A stretch of DNA of 64,000 nucleotides from contig NZ_CP062788.1 in NCBI RefSeq assembly GCF_025136295.1, forward strand, positions 1,519,001 to 1,583,000. Reading direction: 5' to 3'. How positions within the stretch are numbered: the first letter of the stretch is position 1; the number at the start of each line of letters is the position of its first letter. The DNA comes from Aestuariispira ectoiniformans (GTDB lineage: Bacteria > Pseudomonadota > Alphaproteobacteria > UBA8366 > Aestuariispiraceae). The translations under genes were made by a program, and so were the position numbers. A model generated the notes under the pieces. That model worked only from the letters and a program-made list of their open reading frames with translations, made no database searches and had not been told where the DNA came from. Below are positions 16,264 through 24,565 of this stretch, one piece after another.

Positions 16264-17526
16264 ATGCGTTGGTTTGCAATTCTCTTCCTCTTTCTGATCG
16301 CCGCGAAGGCGGCGGCCACTGACCTGCCCGACGCCTTCGGGCGTGCGCGGGACGGGCTGACTGTGAAACAGCAGGCGATTTTTGCGAAGGGGCGGGCCGT
16401 CTTCAACCGGGACTGGGTGCCCTATCCAGGCTATCGGGATGATCTGGACGGCCTGGGGCCGCTGTTCAACCGGGTTTCCTGCAGCGGCTGCCATTTCGCC
16501 AATGGACGCGGACGACCGCCCCAGACCGAAGACGAGCCTTTTATCTCTATGGTCCTGCGTGTGCATATGGAAAGCAGCCGTAGCAGGAAAATGCATCCCG
16601 TCTACGGCGGGCAGGTCAATGACCGTGCGCTGCCGACCGTCCCTGCAGAGGGCGCGCCGCATGTTTCCTATCATGAACAGGCCGGACGTTATCCCGACGG
16701 TGCAGATTATTCCCTCCAGGTTCCCACGTATCGGGTTGAAGGCGGTGCTTACGGTCCCCTGGATAATGCCGTCTTTTCCCCGCGGGTTGCCCCGCAATTT
16801 GCCGGTGTCGGATTGCTGGCCCGGGTTCCTGCCAAGGTGGTTGAGGCCCTTGCGGACCCTGATGACCGGGATGGCGACGGCATTTCCGGGCGGGTCCGGT
16901 ATATAGGCAAAGGGGGCGTTGAATATATCGGGCGGTTCGGCTGGAAAGCGGCGCAGCCGACGATCCGGGACCAGACCGTCAGCGCGCTCTATGAAGACAT
17001 CGGCATAACAAGTGCGGCCCACTCCAGACAGAATTGCCTGCCATCGCAAACCGCCTGTCGGCTCTCTGCCGCACAGGAGGGGCCGGAAATATCCGAAGAC
17101 GACCTGTCTCATCTGGTGTCCTATCAGATGTGGCTGATGCCTCCGACCGCTGGCACGACCTCTGTGGAGGGCCGTGCGGCCTTTGAGGCGGCCGGATGTG
17201 ATGCCTGCCACAGACCGGCCCTGCCGTTGGAAGATGGAGGAACGGCTGCCGCCTTCACAGATTTGCTGCTGCATGATATGGGCGACGGGCTGTCTGATGG
17301 CGGGGCGAATATCCTGTCACGGGAATGGCGGACGGCCCCGCTCTGGGGGATCGGACATATTGCGCAAGTGAACGGTCATACGCGTCTGCTGCATGATGGC
17401 CGGGCGCGGAATGTGGAAGAAGCAATCCTATGGCATGGTGGAGAAGCCCAGGCCTCCAAGGAGGCTTTCATGCGGTTGCCGTCAATGGACCGCAAGGCCG
17501 TTATCGAGTTTATCGAAGGATTATAA
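16264..17526 (+). CDS. Di-heme oxidoreductase family protein (DUF1111), second copy
   Basis: This 420-residue paralogue of the gene at 12535 has a short signal peptide (MRWFAILFLFLIAAKAAA) and two heme motifs, C73-SG-C76-H77 and C312-DA-C315-H316. It keeps LGPLFNRVSCSGCHFANGRG, DRDGDGISGRVR and LLLHDMGDGLSDG. It is about 70 residues shorter than the first copy, mostly before the second heme. It follows DUF1513 by 42 bases and ends the run at a terminator. Two copies with different spacing suggest separate electron-transfer partners, which is inference. Confidence 0.88.
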   Translation: MRWFAILFLFLIAAKAAATDLPDAFGRARDGLTVKQQAIFAKGRAVFNRDWVPYPGYRDDLDGLGPLFNRVSCSGCHFANGRGRPPQTEDEPFISMVLRVHMESSRSRKMHPVYGGQVNDRALPTVPAEGAPHVSYHEQAGRYPDGADYSLQVPTYRVEGGAYGPLDNAVFSPRVAPQFAGVGLLARVPAKVVEALADPDDRDGDGISGRVRYIGKGGVEYIGRFGWKAAQPTIRDQTVSALYEDIGITSAAHSRQNCLPSQTACRLSAAQEGPEISEDDLSHLVSYQMWLMPPTAGTTSVEGRAAFEAAGCDACHRPALPLEDGGTAAAFTDLLLHDMGDGLSDGGANILSREWRTAPLWGIGHIAQVNGHTRLLHDGRARNVEEAILWHGGEAQASKEAFMRLPSMDRKAVIEFIEGL

Positions 17527-17556
17527 AAAAAGAGCCTGGCGCGAGGCCAGGCTTTT
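17527..17556. terminator. Bidirectional terminator
   Basis: AGCCTGGC (17533-17540) pairs with GCCAGGCT (17546-17553) around GCGAG. TTTT follows on the plus strand, and an A-run precedes it, giving a U-run on the minus strand. It serves the iron operon and the convergent sulfite operon. Confidence 0.8.
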
Positions 17557-17601
17557 GAGTTCTTGCCTGAAGGCAAGCGAGTATTTGGGGGAAGTAGACG
17601 G

Positions 17602-18117
17602 TTACTCCGCAGCGGCGCTGCTTGCTTTGCCGCCGTGGCGTAACCGGTTGGCAGTCAACCGGCCATCGCCGGTCGGCTGATAGAAAACAGAGATTTCCTC
17701 GATGGCTTCAAGCCAGCCTTTTACGGCTTTCTCGTCAGCCACTTCCAACGTATCCACGCCGGAACGGTCGAGGTAGAGATACTGGTCCTGGATGATATGA
17801 CCGGCGGCGCGGATTTCACCGCGGAAACCATGGCGTTCCCGCAGCAGGCGCGCCTGGGAAAAACCACGCCCGTCGGAGAAGGCCGGGAAGGTCACGACGA
17901 CCACGTCCAGTCGATCCAGGTCGGCCACAAGGGCGTCCACTTCGTCACCCGGCTGCAGGACCACGCCATAATTGGTGTTGGTTTCAAGCAGACCTTCGCG
18001 ATGTTCCGCCCATACCGCCAGAGGGATGAGTATCTTGTCACCCGACGTCGGAGCTTCATCTTCCCCCAGATAGCGCCAGCTATCTTCGACGATATGGCCT
18101 TTCTTAATGAGCGGCAT
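17602..18117 (-). CDS. DUF934 family protein of the sulfite reduction cluster
   Basis: This 171-residue protein begins MPLIKKGHIVEDSWRYLGED and contains DVVVVTFPAFSDGRGFSQAR and LRERHGFRGEIRAAGHIIQD, hallmarks of DUF934. These proteins are encoded almost always next to sulfite reductase (and often cysH); an oxidoreductase-associated role has been proposed but no reaction is proven. The start overlaps the end of cysI by 14 bases, implying coupled translation. An upstream in-frame extension is rejected because it lies inside cysI. It is the last gene before the terminator, so no cysH follows. Confidence 0.9.
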   Translation of the reverse strand: MPLIKKGHIVEDSWRYLGEDEAPTSGDKILIPLAVWAEHREGLLETNTNYGVVLQPGDEVDALVADLDRLDVVVVTFPAFSDGRGFSQARLLRERHGFRGEIRAAGHIIQDQYLYLDRSGVDTLEVADEKAVKGWLEAIEEISVFYQPTGDGRLTANRLRHGGKASSAAAE

Positions 18118-19762
18118 AAAGCTTCTCCTTGAACGGGGTGATACCGACGCGGCCATAGGCCTGCAGGAAGTCTTCATCCTTGCTTTCGCGGACTTCCAGA
18201 TAGGTGGCAACGATGGTGTCGATGGCGTCCACCACATCATCATAGGAGAAAGCGGGACCGACGCGTTCACCGAGGGCGGCATTTTCCGTTGCATCACCGC
18301 CAAGCGTGATCTGGTAGTATTCCTCGCCTTTGCGGTCCACACCCAGAATGCCGATATGGCCCACATGGTGGTGGCCGCAGGCGTTGATGCAGCCGGAGAT
18401 TTTCAGCTTCAACTCGCCGATGTCATGCTGACGGTCCAGGCTTTCAAAACGCTGGGCGATCCGCTGTGCCACCGGGATGGAGCGTGCGTTGGCGAGCGCG
18501 CAATAATCCAGGCCCGGGCAGGCGATCATGTCGCTGATCAGGCCGATGTTGGAGGTCGCCAGACCGGCAGCCTTCAACCCTTCCCAGACAGCAAACAGGT
18601 CAGCCTGCTTTACATGGGGCAGGACCAGGTTCTGTTCGTGGGTGGCCCGGATTTCGCCAAAGCTGAATTTGTCTGCCAGGTCGGCGACGGCTTCCATCTG
18701 TTCGGCGGAAATGTCACCCGGTGCCTCGCCGATGTCCTTCAGGGAAATGTCGGCAATGGCATAACCGGCTTTCTTGTGCGGTTTGACATTGCTGCGGACC
18801 CATTGGGCAAACTCGCGATTTTCGAATTTCCTGACCTCGAATTCACGGGACGTGATGTCCAGGTCTTCAAAGTCGGGATCGGCAAAATAGGCGTTGATCC
18901 GGTCCAGTTCCTCTTGCGGCAGTTCAAGGTTGCCGGTGCGGATTTCGGCCCATTCGGCTTCAACCTTCTCGCGGATTTCTTCAATGCCGCGTTCATGGAC
19001 CAGGATTTTGATCCGGGCCTTGTATTTGTTATCGCGGCGGCCGTAGAGGTTATAGACACGCAGGACGGCTTCCAGATAGGACAGGATATCGGTGTAACCG
19101 ACAAAGTCGCGGATCGTTTTGCCGATCATCGGCGTCCGGCCAAGGCCGCCGCCAACCAGGACTTCGAAGCCGACTTCACCGGCATCGTTCTTTTTCGCGA
19201 TCAGGCCGATATCATGGAATTTCACCGCTGCCCGGTCATGGGCATGGCCGGTCACCGCGATTTTGAACTTGCGCGGCAAGAAGGTGAATTCCGGATGCAG
19301 CGAGGACCACTGGCGGATAACCTCTGCCACCACGCGCGGGTCGGCGGCCTCATCGGCAATAGCGCCTGCATAATGGTCGGCGGTCACATTGCGGATGCAG
19401 TTGCCGCTGGTCTGGATCGCGTGCATTTCAACCGAGGCCAACTCGTCCAGAATTTCCGGCACATCCTTCAGGGTCGGCCAGTTATACTGGATATTCTGGC
19501 GGGTGGTGAAATGGCCGAAACCCTTGTCGTATTTGCGGGCGATATGGCCCAGTTTCCGCATCTGGTTGCTGTTGACGGTGCCATAGGGAATGGCCACCCG
19601 CAGCATATAGGCGTGCAGTTGCAGATACAGGCCGTTCATCAGGCGCAGTGGTTTGAACTCGTCTTCGGTCAGTTCACCGTTGAGGCGGCGCTGAACCTGG
19701 CCGCGAAACTGCTTGGTCCGCTGTTTCACAAAGCCATGGTCAAATTCGTCGTAACGATACAT
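18104..19762 (-). CDS. cysI: Nitrite/sulfite reductase hemoprotein
   Basis: This 552-residue siroheme/4Fe-4S reductase has two ferrodoxin-like and two siroheme-binding halves. The cluster cysteines are visible as C415-x5-C421 (CPGLDYC) and C458-x3-C462 (CINAC, within GCINACGHHHVGHIG). The N-terminal half has GFGHFTTRQNIQYNWPTL and the middle GGGLGRTPMIGKTIRDF. Sulfite rather than nitrite is inferred from the neighbours cysG and DUF934; no separate flavoprotein CysJ is encoded here, so a ferredoxin-dependent enzyme is likely. It makes sulfide for cysteine synthesis in the cytoplasm. Confidence 0.9.
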   Translation of the reverse strand: MYRYDEFDHGFVKQRTKQFRGQVQRRLNGELTEDEFKPLRLMNGLYLQLHAYMLRVAIPYGTVNSNQMRKLGHIARKYDKGFGHFTTRQNIQYNWPTLKDVPEILDELASVEMHAIQTSGNCIRNVTADHYAGAIADEAADPRVVAEVIRQWSSLHPEFTFLPRKFKIAVTGHAHDRAAVKFHDIGLIAKKNDAGEVGFEVLVGGGLGRTPMIGKTIRDFVGYTDILSYLEAVLRVYNLYGRRDNKYKARIKILVHERGIEEIREKVEAEWAEIRTGNLELPQEELDRINAYFADPDFEDLDITSREFEVRKFENREFAQWVRSNVKPHKKAGYAIADISLKDIGEAPGDISAEQMEAVADLADKFSFGEIRATHEQNLVLPHVKQADLFAVWEGLKAAGLATSNIGLISDMIACPGLDYCALANARSIPVAQRIAQRFESLDRQHDIGELKLKISGCINACGHHHVGHIGILGVDRKGEEYYQITLGGDATENAALGERVGPAFSYDDVVDAIDTIVATYLEVRESKDEDFLQAYGRVGITPFKEKLYAAH

Positions 19763-19802
19763 CGCGTTGGTCCCCAGTAATACTCGTCTTGTGCCTTAAG
19801 GC

Positions 19803-20105
19803 TTAAGCGGCTTTGTCGGCCTGTTTTCCATGGTGCAGGTGGGTGCTCGGCCCCAGACAGCGCAGTTGTTCCCGGTATTTGACCGGGAAGGGCTTGCCGT
19901 CGGTGATCGTCACGTCAATCAGTTGCGGGTCGATAATGACGTTGCCGTCCAGGGCGGCCTGCCCCTGTTCCGACAATGTTGCTTCTGAAGTCTCGTCAGT
20001 GGCGACAACAGCTTCTTCGACCCAGCGGGTCCAGGTGCCATCTGCGGCCAGGAAAACAACATCGCCTTCGATCAAGGCATTTGCGATCAGGATTTTTGCG
20101 GACAT
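19803..20105 (-). CDS. DUF2849 domain-containing protein
   Basis: This 100-residue protein begins MSAKILIANALIEGDVVFLA and contains GTWTRWVEEAVVATDE, the pattern of DUF2849, a small family found between cysG and sulfite reductase genes in alphaproteobacteria. No signal peptide, membrane segment or known catalytic motif is seen. It lies 23 bases after cysG and 40 bases before cysI, so it is part of the same transcript. A supporting role in siroheme or sulfite metabolism is inferred from that fixed position only. Confidence 0.85.
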   Translation of the reverse strand: MSAKILIANALIEGDVVFLAADGTWTRWVEEAVVATDETSEATLSEQGQAALDGNVIIDPQLIDVTITDGKPFPVKYREQLRCLGPSTHLHHGKQADKAA

Positions 20106-20128
20106 CTTCTAAAACTCTCCAATCCAGG

Positions 20129-21541
20129 TCAGGCGCCGGTGGCGAATGCTGCGGTCAGGCCCGCAGGGGCCGTTTGTTGTTTGGCGTAGGCAGCGACATC
20201 TCCCACCACGATCAGGGATGGCGCGTCAATGCCATTTGCCAGGACCATGGCTTCCAGTCCGGCAAGGCTGCCCTTGACGGTGCGCTGGTCGATCCGTGTT
20301 GCGTTTTCCACGATTGCTGCGGGCGTATCCGCTGGAAGGCCCGCTTCCATCAGCTTGGCGGAAATTCGACCGGCATTGCCGAGGCTCATATAGAAAACCA
20401 GGGTCTGGTTGGATGCGGCCAGGCCGTTCCAATCCGGTTCCACGCCGCCGTCCTTGCTGTGGCCGGTGACGAAGGTCACGGCAGAGGCATGATCGCGGTG
20501 GGTGAGGGGAATGCCCGCAGCAGCACCGGCGCCGATGGCGGCCGTAATGCCGGGGATGACTTCCACCTGGACACCACGCTGTTCGAGGAATTCCATTTCT
20601 TCACCGCCACGACCGAAGATGAACGGATCGCCGCCTTTGAGACGGACAACCTTTCTGCCACGGTTGGCGGCATCGCCCAGGACACGGTTGATGATGGTCT
20701 GGTGAACCGTGTGTTGGCCTTCCTTCTTGCCGACATAAAGGCGTTCGGCGTCGCGGCGGGCCATGTCCAGCACACGTTCGTCGACCAGACGGTCGTAAAC
20801 AATCAGGTCGGCTTCCTGCAGGGCACGCAAGGCACGCAGGGTCAGCAGGTCCGGGTCGCCCGGACCGGCACCAACCAATGTGACCTTGCCCGCGTCGGAC
20901 TGACCGAAGGCCGGGTTGTTGACGGCGGCCAGCATGGCCTCATTGGCCTTGCCTTCATCGCCTTGCAAGACGAGACCGGCAATCGGGCTTTTGAAAAAGC
21001 CTTCCCAGAATCGGCGCTTTTCGGTGTCCGTGTGGAACATGGCCTTCACGGCACTGCGGAAGCGATCCGCAAAGCGGGCGAGCTGTCCCAGGCGGGAGGG
21101 CAGGATGCTTTCAATCTGTGCCCGGATATTGCGCGCCAGAACCGGTGCGGAACCGCCGCTGGACACAGCCACTACGATTGGCGAGCGGTCAATAATCGCG
21201 GGCATGATGAAATCGGAATGGGCCGGGCGGTCGACCGCATTGACGGTCACACCCGACTCGCGCGCCCAGGAGGCGACTTTCACGTCGATGTCTTCCAGGC
21301 CGGTTGCGGCAAAGACCAACCTTGCGCCTTCGATATCGGCTTTCTCAACCGGACGGTTGACCCAGGTGATTTCGCCGGCGTCCGCCTGATCCAGAAGCTC
21401 GCTGCACATGGACGGAGCAACCACGCACAGGCGCGCCTGTGCTTTATGCAGCAGGCGAATTTTGCGGGCGGCCAGTTCTCCGCCACCCACAACCAGAACC
21501 GGTTGGTTCTGCAGCGTCATGAAGATCGGAAAGTGATCCAT
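20129..21541 (-). CDS. cysG: Siroheme synthase CysG (fused precorrin-2 dehydrogenase/ferrochelatase and SUMT)
   Basis: This 470-residue fusion makes siroheme from uroporphyrinogen III. Roughly residues 1-205 are the dehydrogenase/ferrochelatase, with the NAD loop PVLVVGGGELAARKI. The rest is the methyltransferase, with VTLVGAGPGDPDLLTLRALR, KGGDPFIFGRGGEE and IPGITAAIGAGA. The ATG at 21541 has AAAGGAG eight bases before it; an alternative seven codons upstream is less likely. It heads the operon supplying siroheme to the reductase encoded downstream. A perfect inverted repeat lies just upstream and is a likely operator. Confidence 0.95.
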   Translation of the reverse strand: MDHFPIFMTLQNQPVLVVGGGELAARKIRLLHKAQARLCVVAPSMCSELLDQADAGEITWVNRPVEKADIEGARLVFAATGLEDIDVKVASWARESGVTVNAVDRPAHSDFIMPAIIDRSPIVVAVSSGGSAPVLARNIRAQIESILPSRLGQLARFADRFRSAVKAMFHTDTEKRRFWEGFFKSPIAGLVLQGDEGKANEAMLAAVNNPAFGQSDAGKVTLVGAGPGDPDLLTLRALRALQEADLIVYDRLVDERVLDMARRDAERLYVGKKEGQHTVHQTIINRVLGDAANRGRKVVRLKGGDPFIFGRGGEEMEFLEQRGVQVEVIPGITAAIGAGAAAGIPLTHRDHASAVTFVTGHSKDGGVEPDWNGLAASNQTLVFYMSLGNAGRISAKLMEAGLPADTPAAIVENATRIDQRTVKGSLAGLEAMVLANGIDAPSLIVVGDVAAYAKQQTAPAGLTAAFATGA

Positions 21542-21555
21542 GTGGGTTGCTCCTT

Positions 21556-21577
21556 TTAACACTATAAAAAGTGTTAA
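21556..21577. promoter_or_regulatory. Inverted-repeat operator upstream of cysG
   Basis: TTAACACT (21556-21563) and AGTGTTAA (21570-21577) form a perfect eight-base inverted repeat with an ATAAAA spacer, starting 15 bases before the cysG ATG. The position just ahead of the ribosome binding site suits a repressor. The regulator is not identifiable from this window. Confidence 0.6.
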
Positions 21578-21632
21578 TTTGATCTATATCCGCATATATA
21601 AGTGTAGATAGTAAATTTGTCCATAAAAAATA

Positions 21633-21685
21633 CCAAAAAAAAGAAGGGCCCGGTTCTCTACAAACAGGCAGAAAACCGGGCCCTT
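21633..21685 (-). terminator. Terminator after the nitrilase gene
   Basis: AAGGGCCCGGTT (21644-21655) and AACCGGGCCCTT (21674-21685) form a perfect 12-base-pair stem. On the minus strand it is followed by a long U-rich run (21643 down to 21633). It lies 63 bases past the nitrilase stop. Confidence 0.93.
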
Positions 21686-21748
21686 ATGGCGATGTTGTTA
21701 ATTTACGTTGTGTTTTTCTTATTCCACACAAACGTCATGTGGTGTGAT

Positions 21749-22705
21749 TTAAATATGATCGAATGGGCCAAAGACTTCTTCGTCCAGGTCTGAGACAAAT
21801 TCTTCATCACGATCCTGGATTTTGAGCTGGAAGATATCCGGACGGGAATAATGCCCCACGACGTCCAGGTCGAACTTGCCTTCGGCGATTTCGCCTAAGT
21901 CAATATCGGCGGTCAGCAGAGTGGATTCATTGTAGACCGGCCCGGCGAGAACGTCACCCAGCGGGGAGATGATAGTACTGCCGCCCCGGATCAGAACGGT
22001 GTCGGGATCATCCCCCTGGATGGGGGTGAGGTCCTCGGGCATGCCGGCGCGGGTCAGATACTGGCAGCTTGAGAAAACGAAACAGCGCCCTTCCAGCGCG
22101 ATATGGCGTATACTGTGCTGCCAGTTGTCACGGTCATCGACGGTTGGCGCGCAATAAAGCTCCACCCCTTGTTCATACATGGAGGTGCGATAAAGCGGCA
22201 TATAGTTTTCCCAGCAAATCGCCGTACCGACCCGGCCCAGGGCCGTGTCCATGACCGACATGGTCGTCCCGTCGCCAAATCCCCAGATGCAGCGTTCCAT
22301 TGCGGTGGGCATAAGCTTGCGGTGAATACCGGTCATATCGCCGTGATTGTCGAAGCTCCAGGTCGCGCAATGCAGGGTGCCGCCCAGACGTTCCAGAACG
22401 CCGACCACCATATGCAGGTCATAGTCGGCGGCGATATTTGCAAGACGGATTGCCGGTTCTGTGTCCAGCTCAATCGATCCTTCGAAATACCGGCGATAGA
22501 CTTTGCGCCCTTCTGCGGATCGCATCCCCAACCGGATGCCGAAATCAATGCCTTTCGGATACCCACCGACAAATACCTCGGGAAAAACGACGAGAGAGGC
22601 GCCTGCCTCTTTGGCCTGTCTGGCCCAGTATTCGACTTTTTCTACTGCGGCAGCCGGGTCAAATAATACGCCTGCATCCTGAACAACAGCAGCCTTGAAA
22701 GTCAT
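21749..22705 (-). CDS. Nitrilase (carbon-nitrogen hydrolase superfamily)
   Basis: This 318-residue enzyme has the Glu-Lys-Cys triad: E43 in VFPEVFVGGYPKG, K130 in HRKLMPT and C164 in AICWENYMPL. FPEVFVGGYPKG plus CWENYMPL places it in the true nitrilase branch (nitrile to carboxylate plus ammonia) rather than amidases. The natural nitrile is unknown; members act on aliphatic nitriles, arylacetonitriles or cyanide. It is transcribed alone, divergent from cox15 and closed by its own terminator. The 117 bases between the two genes hold no repeat I can interpret. Confidence 0.88.
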   Translation of the reverse strand: MTFKAAVVQDAGVLFDPAAAVEKVEYWARQAKEAGASLVVFPEVFVGGYPKGIDFGIRLGMRSAEGRKVYRRYFEGSIELDTEPAIRLANIAADYDLHMVVGVLERLGGTLHCATWSFDNHGDMTGIHRKLMPTAMERCIWGFGDGTTMSVMDTALGRVGTAICWENYMPLYRTSMYEQGVELYCAPTVDDRDNWQHSIRHIALEGRCFVFSSCQYLTRAGMPEDLTPIQGDDPDTVLIRGGSTIISPLGDVLAGPVYNESTLLTADIDLGEIAEGKFDLDVVGHYSRPDIFQLKIQDRDEEFVSDLDEEVFGPFDHI

Positions 22706-22823
22706 GAGTTCCCCCTGATTAATATGTTTCCTTCCAGGAACCTAACAGCGTAAGGGGGCTTGCGACTATCTGTCTATCGTCAAAAGACTTGTGTTCGCAT
22801 CGGCAGTGGATAAATTCCAACCT

Positions 22824-23882
22824 ATGACAGGATACATACCCGATACAAATGCCCGCAAAGTCGGGATCTGGCTGGCGCTTTGTGCGCTGATGGTGTTCAT
22901 GATGATGCAGATCGGGGCAATCACGCGATTGACCGAATCCGGGTTGTCGATGGCCGAATGGCGTCCGCTGATCGGGTGGATACCGCCAATGACTGATGCG
23001 GAATGGGCGCGGATTTTCGACCTCTATCAGGGGACCAGCCAATATTCGCTTGCGAATTCGGGTATGTCCGTTGAGGAATTCAAGACCATATTCTGGTGGG
23101 AATATATCCACCGTGTCTGGGGGCGGACGATCGGTCTGGTTTTTGCGCTGCCCTTCTTCTGGTTCCTGCTTCGCCGCCAGATACCCAGTGGACTTGGGCG
23201 GCATCTGGCGGCCCTGCTCGGCCTTGGGGCTGTGCAGGGTGTTATCGGCTGGTGGATGGTCAAAAGCGGCTTTGTCGACCGCACGGATGTCAGCCAGTAT
23301 CGGCTGGCGGTGCATCTGGGCATGGCGTTCTTCATTCTGGGCTATCTGGTTTGGGTCTCGGTTTTCCTGCTGAAACCGGTGGAGGAAGCGCGCGCCGCCG
23401 TGTCCCGCGGTTTCAGGCGGCTTGGCGCGATGGTGCATGCGATTATCTTCTTCACGGTTCTCAGCGGGGCTCTGGTAGCCGGGCTGAACGCAGGTTTCGC
23501 CTATAACGACTGGCCCTTCATGAACGGTAATTTTATCCCGGAAAACTATTTCTGGCTGAAGCCGTGGTGGCTGAACTTCTTCGAGACCATCCAGGCTGTC
23601 CAGTTCAACCACAGGACCTTTGCCTATGCCACGGCGGCTGTTGTGGCATCGCTGTGGCTTTGGTCGCGCAAGAAGGATCTTGCGCCGCGCGCACGCCTGT
23701 CAATCAATGCGCTGGCAACCATGCTGGTGATCCAGCTATCGCTTGGCATTTCCACCCTCATGCTGGTGGTGCCAACGCCGCTGGCGGTGGCCCATCAGGC
23801 GGGGGCCGCGCTGACCTTTGTCATCTCTTTGTGGGTGATGATCGAGTTGCGCGGCCATCGCAAGTCCGTCTTCCGGGACTGA
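22824..23882 (+). CDS. ctaA: Heme A synthase Cox15/CtaA
   Basis: This 352-residue membrane protein oxidises heme O to heme A for cytochrome c oxidase. It shows about eight hydrophobic segments and the family motifs GAITRLTESGLSM, WWEYIHRVWGRTIG, GWWMVKSGF, VSQYRLAVHLGMAF, QFNHRTFAY and VAHQAGAALTF, with the histidines expected to bind heme. The ATG at 22824 precedes the conserved N-terminus; GTG at 22806 or a start at 22791 would add 6 to 11 residues. No other oxidase assembly gene is next to it, as is common in alphaproteobacteria. Confidence 0.93.
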   Translation: MTGYIPDTNARKVGIWLALCALMVFMMMQIGAITRLTESGLSMAEWRPLIGWIPPMTDAEWARIFDLYQGTSQYSLANSGMSVEEFKTIFWWEYIHRVWGRTIGLVFALPFFWFLLRRQIPSGLGRHLAALLGLGAVQGVIGWWMVKSGFVDRTDVSQYRLAVHLGMAFFILGYLVWVSVFLLKPVEEARAAVSRGFRRLGAMVHAIIFFTVLSGALVAGLNAGFAYNDWPFMNGNFIPENYFWLKPWWLNFFETIQAVQFNHRTFAYATAAVVASLWLWSRKKDLAPRARLSINALATMLVIQLSLGISTLMLVVPTPLAVAHQAGAALTFVISLWVMIELRGHRKSVFRD

Positions 23883-23910
23883 TCGGGCCGCGCGCTTTCC
23901 CGATAACCTG

Positions 23911-24270
23911 TTAGTGATAGGTTGCCTGTTCCGGCCTGCGGTTTCGCCGCCGTGCCGGAACCGCAGGCGCGTTTATCACCTGCCGCAACAGGTCCAGCAA
24001 TTCCTGCTGACTGGATGATGCGGTTTCCCTGAGCCAGTCACTGTAAGTCTTGAGAACCTGCCCGGCGGCTTCCTGGGGCGATTGCCTGCCCGGCAGTGCC
24101 ATCACCCATAACAGCAATGTGTCCCGCGCGCATGGCGCATGCGCCGGATCGGCAAAAAACTGCCAGATCACGGACTGTGGATCGCTCGCGCACAGGGGTG
24201 GGGTTGAGGTCGTGCTCAGGTTGCTTGAAGCAGGGGAGGCGTCGGAACGCCCTTGTGTCGATACCGTCAT
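23911..24270 (-). CDS. Uncharacterized small protein downstream of a cobalamin riboswitch
   Basis: I do not recognise this 119-residue protein. Its N-terminus is Ser/Thr-rich (DASPASSNLSTTSTPP), the middle is helical (SVIWQFFADPAHAPCARDTL, LLLWVMALPGRQSPQEAAGQ, VLKTYSDWLRETASSSQQEL) and the tail is basic (PARRRNRRPEQATYH). There is no signal peptide or clear membrane span. Expression evidence is good: AAGGAG six bases before the ATG and a cobalamin riboswitch ending 48 bases upstream on the same strand. A role in cobalamin or cobalt metabolism, or as a replacement for a B12-dependent step, is inference from that switch alone. Confidence 0.7.
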   Translation of the reverse strand: MTVSTQGRSDASPASSNLSTTSTPPLCASDPQSVIWQFFADPAHAPCARDTLLLWVMALPGRQSPQEAAGQVLKTYSDWLRETASSSQQELLDLLRQVINAPAVPARRRNRRPEQATYH

Positions 24271-24318
24271 GTCGTCTCCTTCCGGGGCACCCCGCCCGGT
24301 CAGCTAGAGTTAATTTTT

Positions 24319-24494
24319 CGACAACGGCAGGTCTCCTGGCTCGCGCTTCTTCGCCTTTGATCCTGATCTTCCCGGTTGCCCAGTGATACTGACGGATCGG
24401 GCTCCGCGCCTACAGTTGCGGGGGCAGCTTCGGAATAGGTCGAAAAGACCGCACCGAATTCCCTATTGTTCCCATGATCGGGGAACCGTTATCG
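24319..24494 (-). ncRNA. Cobalamin riboswitch
   Basis: On the minus strand the segment reads through AATAGGGAATTCGGTGCGG, CTGCCCCCGCAACTGTAGGC, CAGTATCACTGGGCAACCGGG and GCGCGAGCCAGGAGACCTGCC, the conserved blocks of the B12 aptamer. CGATAACGG at the 5' end and CCGTTGTCG at the 3' end form a nine-base-pair closing stem. It precedes the 119-residue ORF, with no known B12 gene nearby. Confidence 0.95.
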
Positions 24495-24565
24495 GCAGCG
24501 ACAGTAGCAGATAAATGATGCTTCGCAACGATCAAAACGCCTCAGGAAGATGTTTTCGCGACACG

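Noticed and set aside
15127-17274. A 715-codon open frame on the minus strand through the DUF1513 and second di-heme genes
   Set aside because: The plus-strand proteins have signal peptides, heme motifs and operon spacing. The antisense translation has no recognisable domain.
18118-18366. An N-terminal extension of the DUF934 protein by 83 residues
   Set aside because: The extension would be read entirely within cysI and has no family similarity; the DUF934 start is at 18117.
18107-19780. A 557-codon plus-strand frame opposite cysI
   Set aside because: cysI has all four cluster cysteines and sits in a coherent minus-strand operon; the plus-strand product has no domain.
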